From positions 1 to 8,732 of the forward strand of contig JAFGUM010000127.1 of the NCBI GenBank assembly GCA_016938515.1: a stretch of DNA of 8,732 nucleotides, given 5' to 3'. Positions within the stretch are counted from its first letter, which is position 1. Each line of letters starts with the position of its first letter. The translations under genes were made by a program, and so were the position numbers. This DNA comes from Spirochaetales bacterium. GTDB taxonomy: Bacteria; Spirochaetota; Spirochaetia; Treponematales; UBA12059. Below the pieces are notes generated by a model, which was not told where the DNA came from, did not search any database, and was given only the letters and a program-made list of their open reading frames with translations. Shown in pieces: positions 1-6,475 of this stretch.

Positions 1-85
1 ACCTGGGCATGAGCACAACTAAACGCGCGTATAGCACTTTTCGCTAAAAATAATTCTGTCTAGTACTAGTTCTTGTTTGATTCCG
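1..85. other. AT-rich upstream non-coding segment
   Basis: No gene can be supported here. The sequence is visibly richer in A and T than the genes that follow, as expected upstream of an operon. It contains a perfect 10-bp palindrome, CTAGTACTAG, at 60-69. An open stretch ending in TAA at 45-47 could be the tail of an upstream gene or a chance reading of 12 codons (ATG at 9); it is too short to judge. No terminator-like hairpin with a T-run is evident. Confidence 0.5.
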
Positions 86-113
86 TTGACAACGTACGCC
101 TGTACGGTAGTAT
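86..113 (+). promoter_or_regulatory. Probable sigma70-type promoter of the dcw cluster
   Basis: A perfect -35 hexamer TTGACA lies at 86-91. A -10 candidate TAGTAT (108-113, 4 of 6 matches) follows after a 16-bp spacer; TATATA (111-116) with a 19-bp spacer is an alternative. The predicted transcript start is near 119-124, about 40 nt upstream of the mraZ start and just before the TGGGA repeats. A small inverted repeat, CGTAC-gcct-GTACG (93-106), sits between the two hexamers and could be an operator or chance. No other promoter this good was noticed in the window, so this is probably the main promoter for the genes downstream. The call rests on consensus matching only. Confidence 0.65.
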
Positions 114-124
114 ATAGGAGAATT

Positions 125-164
125 GTGGGAAAAAGTGGGAAAAAAAGGGATATAGTGGCATGGA
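125..164 (+). promoter_or_regulatory. Probable MraZ operator: four 10-bp phased repeats
   Basis: Decamers begin at 125, 135, 145 and 155: GTGGGAAAAA, GTGGGAAAAA, AAGGGATATA, GTGGCATGGA. The cores are TGGGA (126-130), TGGGA (136-140), AGGGA (146-150) and TGGCA (156-160), each separated by 5 nt. MraZ of E. coli is known to bind TGGGN direct repeats with 5-nt spacers upstream of mraZ and to repress its own operon, so the match in motif, spacing and position is close. The third core also forms the likely mraZ Shine-Dalgarno sequence (AAGGGA, 145-150, 9 nt before ATG), and the fourth degenerate core ends on the A of the start codon. Occupancy would lie just downstream of the predicted transcript start. 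Confidence 0.8.
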
Positions 165-603
165 GCTGGTAACGGGAGAGTTTAGAAACACCCTCGACGA
201 CAAAGGAAGGCTATCGCTGCCGGCCAAGCTGCGCGCTGGCCTGCCGGGAAATGTTCTTGTCGTAACGCAGGGTGTAGACTCGTGCCTGTGGCTGTTTACG
301 CCCGAACGCTGGAATGGGCTGTCGGAACAGCTTTTTGCCACCACCAGCCTGTTCCATCAGCAAGCCCGCATAATTCAGCGCCGGATAATAGCGCCAGCTC
401 AGGAAGTGGAGATAGACAAGGCCGGCAGGATTGCCATACCGCAGTCGCTGCGCGAGTATGCGAAGCTGTCAAAAGACTGTGTGGTGCTCGGTATTACCAA
501 GCGGCTTGAGATATGGGATGTCGACGCGTACAGGGCGTGGCTCGACTCTACCGAAGCGGAGTTCAACGCCGCTTCTGAAGCTCTGGACATACAAAACCTA
601 TGA
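160..603 (+). CDS. mraZ: Transcriptional regulator MraZ
   Basis: A 147-residue protein, the usual MraZ length. It has the two AbrB-like swapped-hairpin repeats that define the family. The first is at about residues 7-28 with the DxxGR signature (DDKGRLSLP, 13-21). The second is at about 83-104 with the matching signature (DKAGRIAIP, 86-94). MraZ is known to form ring-shaped oligomers that bind tandem TGGGN repeats in front of dcw clusters and repress them. Such repeats lie directly upstream here, so autoregulation is likely. The ATG at 160 is chosen because the protein then begins with the family-typical short lead before the first repeat and because AAGGGA lies 9 nt upstream. The stop overlaps the rsmH start in ATGA (600-603), which suggests translational coupling. 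It is the first gene of the operon, as is typical. Identification is secure; the regulatory role is inferred from family and operator. Confidence 0.96.
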   Translation: MELVTGEFRNTLDDKGRLSLPAKLRAGLPGNVLVVTQGVDSCLWLFTPERWNGLSEQLFATTSLFHQQARIIQRRIIAPAQEVEIDKAGRIAIPQSLREYAKLSKDCVVLGITKRLEIWDVDAYRAWLDSTEAEFNAASEALDIQNL

Positions 604-1592
604 GCGACCACAAGCAGGCGTTTGGCCACGTTCCAGTACTTCTAGACGAAACGCTGCGGTTTCTCGTGCCGCCACGGCCGGACTGCCTGTTTATAGACGG
701 CACCCTCGGTCTTGCCGGGCATTCCAGCGCCATGCTCGATCGCCACCCCGGTTTGCGACTCGTCGGTGTAGACGCCGATGAGGAAGTACAGGCCATAGCG
801 CGGGCGAGGCTGGCGCCGTACGGCGAGAGAGCCTCCTTTGTTCACGCGTACTTTGACGATTTCTTCATTGATTACGCGACCCGCGTGGCGCGCGGCACGG
901 CGGAACATCCGTGTCTCGTGCTGTTTGACTTTGGCGTTTCAATGTTCCACTTCCGGGAATCCGGCAGGGGATTTAGCCTGCAGGGAGACGAGAACCTTGA
1001 TATGAGGCTTAACCCGGAACAAGGCAGAACCGCGGCTGATCTCGTAAACGAGTTGGACGAACGCGAATTATACAGGGTCATATCGAGTTACGGAGAGGAT
1101 CCCTTCGCGCACCGCATAGCGCAGGCGATAGCCCGCGAGCGCGCGGCTTGCCGTATAGAAACGACGGGGCGTCTGGCGGATATTGTGCGCGGTGCGGTGC
1201 CGGCGAAGTTCAGGTACGGTCGGATACACCCGGCGACGAGAACCTTCCAGGCGCTGCGGATAGCGGTCAATGATGAGCTGGGGCGCATAGAGCGAGGGCT
1301 CGCCGCGGCGCTTTCTTGCCTGGAGCCTGGTGGCATTATTGCGTGTATAAGTTTTCATTCGCTTGAGGACAGGATAGTAAAACTGGCGTTCAGGGAAAGG
1401 GCTGTGAAGCGGGAGCGGGCGTACTTCAAGGACGGGCCAGAACAGCCGATACCAGAAGGAGAGGCGGAACGGGGACTCATCGTACTGACCAAGCGGCCGG
1501 TGGAGCCTGCAGACGGTGAGATCTCGTCCAATCCGGCTTCACGGAGCGCAAAGCTCCGGGTTGCCAGGGCCGCAGAGAGGACGCGATCGTGA
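600..1592 (+). CDS. rsmH: 16S rRNA (cytosine-1402-N4) methyltransferase RsmH (MraW)
   Basis: A 330-residue SAM-dependent methyltransferase, slightly longer than the common 300-315. RsmH methylates N4 of C1402 in the P-site region of 16S rRNA. Visible motifs in order: HVPVLLDE near the N-terminus (10-17); the SAM-binding loop DGTLGLAGHS (33-42); the acidic end of the next strand, GVDADEE (56-62); DFGVS (110-114) followed by the RGFSLQGDENLDMRL block; the RIHPATRTFQALRIAVN signature in the second half; and SFHSLEDR (251-258). The SAM loop reads LGLAGHS where many homologues have LGxGGHS, a small deviation. The start ATG overlaps the mraZ stop by 4 nt and has only a weak upstream Shine-Dalgarno, so translation probably depends on ribosomes arriving from mraZ. 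Twelve of its 18 isoleucines are ATA codons, unusual for such GC-rich DNA. Identification is secure. Confidence 0.97.
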   Translation: MSDHKQAFGHVPVLLDETLRFLVPPRPDCLFIDGTLGLAGHSSAMLDRHPGLRLVGVDADEEVQAIARARLAPYGERASFVHAYFDDFFIDYATRVARGTAEHPCLVLFDFGVSMFHFRESGRGFSLQGDENLDMRLNPEQGRTAADLVNELDERELYRVISSYGEDPFAHRIAQAIARERAACRIETTGRLADIVRGAVPAKFRYGRIHPATRTFQALRIAVNDELGRIERGLAAALSCLEPGGIIACISFHSLEDRIVKLAFRERAVKRERAYFKDGPEQPIPEGEAERGLIVLTKRPVEPADGEISSNPASRSAKLRVARAAERTRS

Positions 1593-1628
1593 TCGCGAGC
1601 CCGCGGCGCCGCCCCGGAAGGCGTTATT

Positions 1629-1919
1629 GTGAAGAAACTCCCGCGCGTGCTTCTCATCCTGTCGGTACCGTTGATGCTCTATATGACTGCGGAACGCGGA
1701 GCCAGGTATTACGCACTTACCACGGAAATACGACGCCTCGAGGCGGCGCAGGCCGAATGGGTAGAAGAAAATAGAAGGCTACTGGCAAATATAGCCGTGG
1801 CCAGGTCGCGATCCAGGGTGGACGCGTCAATGGCCGGGGTGCAGGGATACCGTATGGTGAGCCCTGGAACGACGTTGAGAATCCGGGTGGTGCCCGGGCT
1901 GGAGAAACGCGATGGATGA
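1629..1919 (+). CDS. ftsL: FtsL-like small bitopic division protein
   Basis: A 96-residue protein with the FtsL/DivIC build: a short basic N-terminus (MKKLPR), one membrane segment (about 6-20), then a predicted coiled coil (about 27-60, with charged TTEIRRLEAAQAEWVEENRR) and a short periplasmic tail. FtsL is known to form a complex with FtsB and FtsQ that activates septal synthesis. Sequence identity in this family is poor, so the name rests on size, topology and position between rsmH and the mur genes. The GTG at 1629 is chosen because GGAAGG (1616-1621) lies 7 nt upstream and the protein then starts with a typical basic stretch. The only in-frame stop shortly upstream is the rsmH stop at 1590-1592, so longer forms of up to 12 codons have no standard start. 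The stop overlaps murF by 8 nt. In most bacteria ftsI follows ftsL; here murF does. Confidence 0.75.
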   Translation: MKKLPRVLLILSVPLMLYMTAERGARYYALTTEIRRLEAAQAEWVEENRRLLANIAVARSRSRVDASMAGVQGYRMVSPGTTLRIRVVPGLEKRDG

Positions 1920-3342
1920 ACACCACGGGGCCTGTAGCGCGACATGGTTCGCGGATGCGGCCGGGGGCGAATTGGCGAATGGGCCTGACGCGGTTTTTGA
2001 ACGCGTTGAGACCGATTCGCGCGCCGTCGGGCCGGGTTCGCTCTTTGTCGCGCTCCGGGGCGAGCGCAACGACGGCCATGACTTCGTCCGTATAGCTACG
2101 GACGCGGGAGCCGCGGCGCTCGTTTCCGCCTCGTGGTGGCTTGGCCAACGCCAAGGCTCCAGCTTTGGTTCCGACGCTACGGTAATCGTCGTGCCGGATA
2201 CCCTGCCCGCGTTGCAGCGCGCCGCTGCCCAGTGGCGCCGCCGCTTTCCCTCGCTTCTTCGTTTTGGTGTCACCGGTTCCGCTGGCAAGACGAGTACGAA
2301 GGAGCTTCTGGCTGCCATCATGGGCGCGGCCAGGCCAACTATCAAGAATCCTGGCAACCGCAACTCAGACATCGGCTTGCCCGCGTCGCTGTTTCTCGTA
2401 CGACCCTGGCACGAAGCCGCCGTTTTCGAGATGGGTATAAACCATCCAGGAGAGATGGATACTCTGGCTGGCGTCTATGAGCCGGACTGCGCTGTCGTAA
2501 CGAATATAGGCAGCGCTCATATCGGCGTATTGGGTGGATCCCGCGCCGCCATTGCCGAGGAGAAAAAGCGCATCGCTTCGCGTTTCAACGGCAGCCAGAG
2601 TCTCGTTGTATGGGAAGAAGACGATTTTCGCGATGTTCTTGTTTCAGGCGTCGCGGGGCGCTGCGTGACGTACGGGCCGCGCTCCACTGACGGTTTTGAA
2701 GGCGCCCGCGACCTCGGCGTCGACGGCTGGGAGCTTCGGTACCATGGAATTGAGGTCAGGCTGCGCCTGCCGGGAGCGCACAACCTGCGCAACGCGCTCG
2801 CGGCGATAAGCGCGGCCGCCCTGTACGACGCGACGCCTGAGAACGTCGCTACGGGTCTCGAAGCAGTTTTGCCGCTTTCTGGCAGGACATCGGTTCACCA
2901 CGGCGCTTTTACCGTGGTGGACGATTGCTATAACGCCAACGAGGAGAGCATGAACGCGGCTATAGGCTTCTGCGACTCCGTAGCGGTGCCTGGTAAAAAG
3001 CTGTACGTCATTGGCTCCATGGGGGAGCTGGGTGCCGAGAGTGAACCAGCGCACCGGCGCGTCGGCGCTCTGGCCGCTGCGTCCGGGGCGTCGGTTCTGG
3101 CCTTTTTTGGCGAGGATGCCCGGGCCGCGTACGATGCGGCGCTCGGAGTGTTGCGTGGTAGCAGTAACGGCGTCGACGTGCGTTACTACGAATCGTACGA
3201 CGATCTGGAGCGCGACGTGGTGCCGATGGCTCAGCCCGGTGATCTCGTACTCGTAAAAGCCAGCAGGAGCATGGCTCTTGAGCGCCTGACGGAGCGTTTG
3301 ACCGGCCAAAAACAGGAAAACGGAGGGAATCGTGTTTCTTGA
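1912..3342 (+). CDS. murF: UDP-N-acetylmuramoyl-tripeptide--D-alanyl-D-alanine ligase MurF
   Basis: A 476-residue Mur ligase that adds D-Ala-D-Ala to UDP-MurNAc-tripeptide using ATP, the last cytoplasmic step before MraY. The N-terminal substrate domain contains ETDSRAVGPGSLFVAL. The central ATPase has the Walker A loop TGSAGKTSTKE (121-131, Lys126), then the NRNSDIGLPASL segment, EMGINHPGEM starting at 173, and NIGSAHIG. HNLRNALAA (from 290) marks the end of the central domain, and the C-terminal domain carries DDCYNANEESM (from 337) and IGSMGELG (from 367). The EMG..HPGEM and DDCYNAN blocks distinguish MurF from MurC, MurD and MurE. GGAGA (1901-1905) lies 6 nt before the ATG, supporting this start, which overlaps the ftsL stop by 8 nt (ATGGATGA). 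The 3' end overlaps mraY by 11 nt. No other Mur ligase gene is present in the window, which matches a reduced cluster. Confidence 0.96.
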   Translation: MDEHHGACSATWFADAAGGELANGPDAVFERVETDSRAVGPGSLFVALRGERNDGHDFVRIATDAGAAALVSASWWLGQRQGSSFGSDATVIVVPDTLPALQRAAAQWRRRFPSLLRFGVTGSAGKTSTKELLAAIMGAARPTIKNPGNRNSDIGLPASLFLVRPWHEAAVFEMGINHPGEMDTLAGVYEPDCAVVTNIGSAHIGVLGGSRAAIAEEKKRIASRFNGSQSLVVWEEDDFRDVLVSGVAGRCVTYGPRSTDGFEGARDLGVDGWELRYHGIEVRLRLPGAHNLRNALAAISAAALYDATPENVATGLEAVLPLSGRTSVHHGAFTVVDDCYNANEESMNAAIGFCDSVAVPGKKLYVIGSMGELGAESEPAHRRVGALAAASGASVLAFFGEDARAAYDAALGVLRGSSNGVDVRYYESYDDLERDVVPMAQPGDLVLVKASRSMALERLTERLTGQKQENGGNRVS

Positions 3343-4414
3343 ATGGGTGTATCCCCTCGTAAAATACTTCTCCCCGCTCAACGTCTTCAGGTACCTCACC
3401 TTCAGGTCGGCGTACGCGGCGGTTACTGCTCTGCTCGTCGCCTTCCTGTTCGGGCCGGTGATAATGGAAAAGCTCCGCCAGCTCAAACTGGGCCAGTCTG
3501 TCAGGCTTGATGGGCCGCAGTCTCACCTCGTCAAATCGGGGACGCCCACGATGGGCGGGCTCCTTATACTCGCTGCCGTAACAGCCGCGACGCTCCTGTG
3601 GGTAGATCTGTCCAACCGCTACGCCTGGATATGCCTCGGCTCGATGCTTGGCTTCGGCGCCGTAGGCTTTATGGACGACTGGCTCAAAATACGCAGGAAG
3701 AACGCCGACGGCCTGTCTGCCAAGGCCAAGCTGGTGGGGCAGGCGATCGTCTCCCTCGTCGCGGTGCTGTTCCTGTACTTCGACTCCCCTGGCGAGATGA
3801 CACAACTCTACGTGCCATTCTTCAAAAACCCCGTAGTGGACCTTGGCGTGTTCTGGATTCCCCTCGCTGTCGTATACGTAATGGGTTGGTCCAACGCCGT
3901 AAACCTGTCTGACGGCCTCGACGGGCTGGCTACCGGCCTCGTGATAATGGCCGTAATTACGTTTTCCATCCTTACCTACCTGTCGGGACGACCGGACTGG
4001 TCTGAGTACCTGGGCATACCCTTTGTACGGGGAGCCGGTGAGCTCACCGTGTTCTCGCTGGCTCTGCTCGGCGCGTGCGTGGGGTTCCTGTGGTTCAACG
4101 CCCACCCCGCCGAGGTGTTTATGGGCGACGTGGGCTCGTTGAGCCTCGGTGGCGTGATGGCCGTGCTCGCGCTGATAGTAAAGAAAGAATTGCTGTTCTT
4201 CGTCATAGGAGGCGTTTTTATCCTGGAAGAAGCATCGGTGGCTATCCAGGTGCTGTACTACAAGGCTACCAAAGGCAAGCGCGTATTCAAGATGGCGCCG
4301 TTGCACCACCACTTCGAGTTGTCTGGATGGCAGGAAACTAAAGTGGTCACGCGGTTCTGGATATTGGGCGGGTTGTTCGCGATCATCGCCCTGTCAACGC
4401 TTAAAATCCAGTAG
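3332..4414 (+). CDS. mraY: Phospho-N-acetylmuramoyl-pentapeptide transferase MraY
   Basis: A 360-residue polytopic membrane enzyme, the same length as E. coli MraY. It transfers phospho-MurNAc-pentapeptide from UDP to undecaprenyl phosphate, giving lipid I at the inner face of the membrane. All family signatures are visible: SGTPTMGG after the first membrane segments; the catalytic Asp pair DDW at residues 115-116; NLSDGLDG (191-198); NAHPAEVFMGDVGSLSLGG with Asp266; and the loop MAPLHHHFELSGW with three His at 325-327, followed by the closing FWI hydrophobic segment. The start is GTG at 3332, supported by GGAGGG (3322-3327) 4 nt upstream, and it overlaps the murF stop by 11 nt. It directly uses the MurF product, so the neighbouring order follows the pathway. 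Nothing is missing or truncated. Confidence 0.97.
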   Translation: MFLEWVYPLVKYFSPLNVFRYLTFRSAYAAVTALLVAFLFGPVIMEKLRQLKLGQSVRLDGPQSHLVKSGTPTMGGLLILAAVTAATLLWVDLSNRYAWICLGSMLGFGAVGFMDDWLKIRRKNADGLSAKAKLVGQAIVSLVAVLFLYFDSPGEMTQLYVPFFKNPVVDLGVFWIPLAVVYVMGWSNAVNLSDGLDGLATGLVIMAVITFSILTYLSGRPDWSEYLGIPFVRGAGELTVFSLALLGACVGFLWFNAHPAEVFMGDVGSLSLGGVMAVLALIVKKELLFFVIGGVFILEEASVAIQVLYYKATKGKRVFKMAPLHHHFELSGWQETKVVTRFWILGGLFAIIALSTLKIQ

Positions 4415-4425
4415 GGGAGGGTGTC

Positions 4426-5598
4426 GTGAACACAGGTTTTACCATGGACAAGCCCCTCGGCAGGATCGGCGTTGATTCAGCCCTGCTCGGTTCGCTCGTG
4501 CTGCTCATGGGTGTTGGCTTGACGAGTCTGTACTCCGCGTCCTACGGCTACGCGTTGTCTCTTGGCAAGGAGCCGTCGTATTTCGTAGTTCGGCAGGCTA
4601 TCTGGCTGATCCCGGCTATTCTCGTGTTCGTGGTAGGCGTATACGTGCCACTGGAGTTCGTGTCACGGGTAATAAGCATCGTCGTGCTGGGAGCCTTGCT
4701 GTTGCTCCTCCTGCCGTTTGTTCCCGGGGTGGGCATTACCAAGAATGGCGCTTCACGCTGGTTCGGATTTTCTGGTTTTATGTTTCAGCCTTCGGAGTTG
4801 TTCAAACCCGTTTTGATACTCTACCTGGCGCATATACTCGCCAAAAAAGCAGAACGCCTCGGTGACGTGGTAAACGCCGTCGTGCCGCCGCTGCTCGTCG
4901 TAAGCGCGGGTGTTCTTATAGTGCTGGCCCAGAACGACTTTTCCACCGCGACGCTGCTGGGTGTGCTCGCGATAGTAATGTTCTGGGTGGCCGACGTGCC
5001 GCTCGTGTTCTTTGGCGCGGTGGCTTCAATCGGCCTGCCGCTCATTTCCCTGTCGGTTCTTACGAGTGACTATCGGCTGCGGCGCGTGCTCGCTTTTATC
5101 GCCCCTGGCTACGACCCCGCGGACTTGAGCTATCAGGTTACCGGGTCGATTCGCGCCATACGCACCGGCGGCCTGTGGGGTAAGGGACTGGGACAGGGTA
5201 CGCTCAAGCTAAGTAGCATTCCGGCGGTGCAGTCTGATTTTGTATTCGCCGCGTGGGTAGAAGAATTCGGGTTCATGGGCGTGCTGGTTTTCGTGGCGCT
5301 CTGGGTGTTTTTCCTGTGGCGGGCGTTCAGGGCGGCGTTTGCAGCTCCGGACGCGTTTAGGCGGCATCTGGCTTTTGGCTTGTCGTGCTACATTGCCGTG
5401 CAGACGCTCATCAACGTGATGGTGGCATCCGGCGTCGTACCCGCTACCGGTATTCCGTTGCCTCTGTTTTCATCTGGCGGTTCATCGTTGATATCTGTTG
5501 CGTTGTCGGCGGGGCTTATATGCAACGTGTCCCGAAGCTCATCTGCGAGCGGCTCGCAGGCGAGAAGCGGGTTGGAAGGGGTGGTTGCGCATGGCTGA
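4426..5598 (+). CDS. ftsW: SEDS-family septal peptidoglycan polymerase FtsW
   Basis: A 390-residue multi-pass membrane protein of the SEDS family (FtsW/RodA/SpoVE). These proteins polymerise lipid II into glycan strands together with a class B penicillin-binding protein. Visible motifs: NGASRWFG (107-114), QPSEL (121-125), AQNDFSTA in the middle, GLGQGTLKLSSIP, then SDFVFAAWVEEFGF whose Asp271 matches the essential SEDS aspartate, and PLPLFSSGGSS (344-354). The division assignment rather than RodA comes from location between mraY and ftsQ-ftsA-ftsZ. The GTG at 4426 has GGGGAGG (4414-4420) 5 nt upstream; an ATG six codons later (4444) lacks such a site. The gap after mraY is 11 nt, and the 3' end overlaps ftsQ by 8 nt. 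The short hydrophilic tail is Ser- and Gly-rich. No ftsI-type transpeptidase gene is nearby, although FtsW normally works with one. Confidence 0.93.
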   Translation: MNTGFTMDKPLGRIGVDSALLGSLVLLMGVGLTSLYSASYGYALSLGKEPSYFVVRQAIWLIPAILVFVVGVYVPLEFVSRVISIVVLGALLLLLLPFVPGVGITKNGASRWFGFSGFMFQPSELFKPVLILYLAHILAKKAERLGDVVNAVVPPLLVVSAGVLIVLAQNDFSTATLLGVLAIVMFWVADVPLVFFGAVASIGLPLISLSVLTSDYRLRRVLAFIAPGYDPADLSYQVTGSIRAIRTGGLWGKGLGQGTLKLSSIPAVQSDFVFAAWVEEFGFMGVLVFVALWVFFLWRAFRAAFAAPDAFRRHLAFGLSCYIAVQTLINVMVASGVVPATGIPLPLFSSGGSSLISVALSAGLICNVSRSSSASGSQARSGLEGVVAHG

Positions 5599-6475
5599 AC
5601 TCGCTTTCGCCGACCGCGACTTCGCGCGGCCACGCCTGGACACGCAGAGAGCCGACCGTCGTTCGGTATCTCAAAAAACTGACGATGAGGAGCCGGGTAC
5701 GCCCGCGCTGTTTGCCGTGGTGCGCGCGGCGCTCGTTGTGGCGCTGATAGTTGCCACCCTTATGGCTACGATGCAATTCGCCATCCTGCCGGCCATGGAA
5801 ATAACGAGCTTCGTCGTTAACGGCGCGCAGACAGTCGACGCCACGGAGCTGAGAGCCTGGTCTGGGGTGCCGGACGGCGCTCGCTGGCACGCGGTTGATT
5901 GTCAGGCCGTCGCCGTAAACGTGGCGAGCCATCCCCGCGTAGCCAGCGCCGTCGTCGAGAGGCGCTTTCCGGACACCGTGGCCGTTACGGTGGTGGAACG
6001 CTCTCCTTTGGCGGTCGTGTACGCCAGGGGGAGTTCCGGCAGGATAGAGGCGCACTGCGTCGATGGAGCGGGCGTGGTGTTCGCGCCAGCGTCTATGTAC
6101 CCCGGTGCCCCCGCCTTGCCCGTGCTGTCCGGCGTAGAGATACGAGGGCTCAGATACGGTATCAAGCTCGAGGAGCCGTTTACCAGCCTTCTTGCGTCGC
6201 TCAGCGTTCTCAGCGGGACGGAACCGGCTCTCGTCGCCGCGCTTTCCGAGCTGCGGATAGTACCCCGCGATGGCTCGCCCGCCGAGCTGCTCGTGTACCC
6301 GGCGCGCTACCGGATTCCCGTACGCATGCGTCCGGTGCTCGACGCTTCACTGCTCAAGTCAATGATGCTGGTCCTGGATGTCGTGGAAGGAGAGGGGCTC
6401 GCCCCGGCCATAAGCGAACTGGATCTGCGAACCGATACGTTCGTCTATCGGACGAAGGAGGCCGTTTCTGGGTGA
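5591..6475 (+). CDS. ftsQ: Cell division protein FtsQ/DivIB (POTRA domain)
   Basis: A 294-residue bitopic protein. A charged cytoplasmic N-terminus (about 1-37) is followed by one membrane segment (about 39-66), then a POTRA domain (about 70-143) recognised by ITSFVVNGAQTVDATEL and HPRVASAVVERRFPDTVAVTVVERSPLAVV, and then the beta domain. FtsQ is known to bind FtsL and FtsB outside the cytoplasmic membrane and link early and late divisome proteins. An open reading in this frame continues upstream to 5498, but the ATG at 5591 is preferred: GGAAGGGG (5574-5581) lies 9 nt before it, the longer form would overlap ftsW by about 100 nt, and the overlap becomes ATGGCTGA, like that between ftsL and murF. 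The sequence is poorly conserved across bacteria outside the POTRA core; position before ftsA supports the name. The 3' end overlaps the inferred ftsA start. Confidence 0.9.
   Translation: MAELAFADRDFARPRLDTQRADRRSVSQKTDDEEPGTPALFAVVRAALVVALIVATLMATMQFAILPAMEITSFVVNGAQTVDATELRAWSGVPDGARWHAVDCQAVAVNVASHPRVASAVVERRFPDTVAVTVVERSPLAVVYARGSSGRIEAHCVDGAGVVFAPASMYPGAPALPVLSGVEIRGLRYGIKLEEPFTSLLASLSVLSGTEPALVAALSELRIVPRDGSPAELLVYPARYRIPVRMRPVLDASLLKSMMLVLDVVEGEGLAPAISELDLRTDTFVYRTKEAVSG
6455..6470 (+). promoter_or_regulatory. ftsA ribosome binding site and CTG start codon
   Basis: AAGGAGG (6455-6461) is a near-perfect Shine-Dalgarno sequence. Six nucleotides later comes CTG (6468-6470), in frame with ftsA and followed by GDNLIVGLDIGTSKT, a normal FtsA beginning. 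In this frame the previous stop is TAA at 6411-6413, and between it and 6468 there is no ATG, GTG or TTG. The nearby GTG at 6472 is out of frame and meets TGA after three codons. The first in-frame ATG is at 6666. CTG is therefore the best start, although a base error or recent mutation from ATG cannot be excluded. Confidence 0.8.

Noticed and set aside
60..69. Palindrome CTAGTACTAG as a regulatory site or insertion scar
   Set aside because: Ten bases are too few to assign a function, and there is no partner repeat or duplicated flank in the window.
125..172. A 15-codon leader peptide from GTG at 125 after GGAG at 117-120, ending at TAA 170-172
   Set aside because: It lies on the operator repeats, overlaps the mraZ start out of frame, and its ribosome site would be at or before the predicted transcript start. 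The tandem repeats explain the sequence better.
1590..1631. rsmH and ftsL share a frame with only one TGA and 36 open bases between them, suggesting readthrough fusion
   Set aside because: Twelve stop-free codons are expected by chance in GC-rich DNA. ftsL has its own Shine-Dalgarno and start, and no readthrough signal is seen.
3008..4312. Long minus-strand open reading frame of 434 codons opposite murF and mraY
   Set aside because: It is antisense to two fully conserved genes, its translation shows no recognisable domain, and such shadows are common in GC-rich sequence.
5498..5590. Longer ftsQ starting upstream at 5498
   Set aside because: It would add 31 residues lying wholly inside ftsW. 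The ATG at 5591 has a Shine-Dalgarno at a good distance and gives a normal FtsQ N-terminus before the membrane segment.
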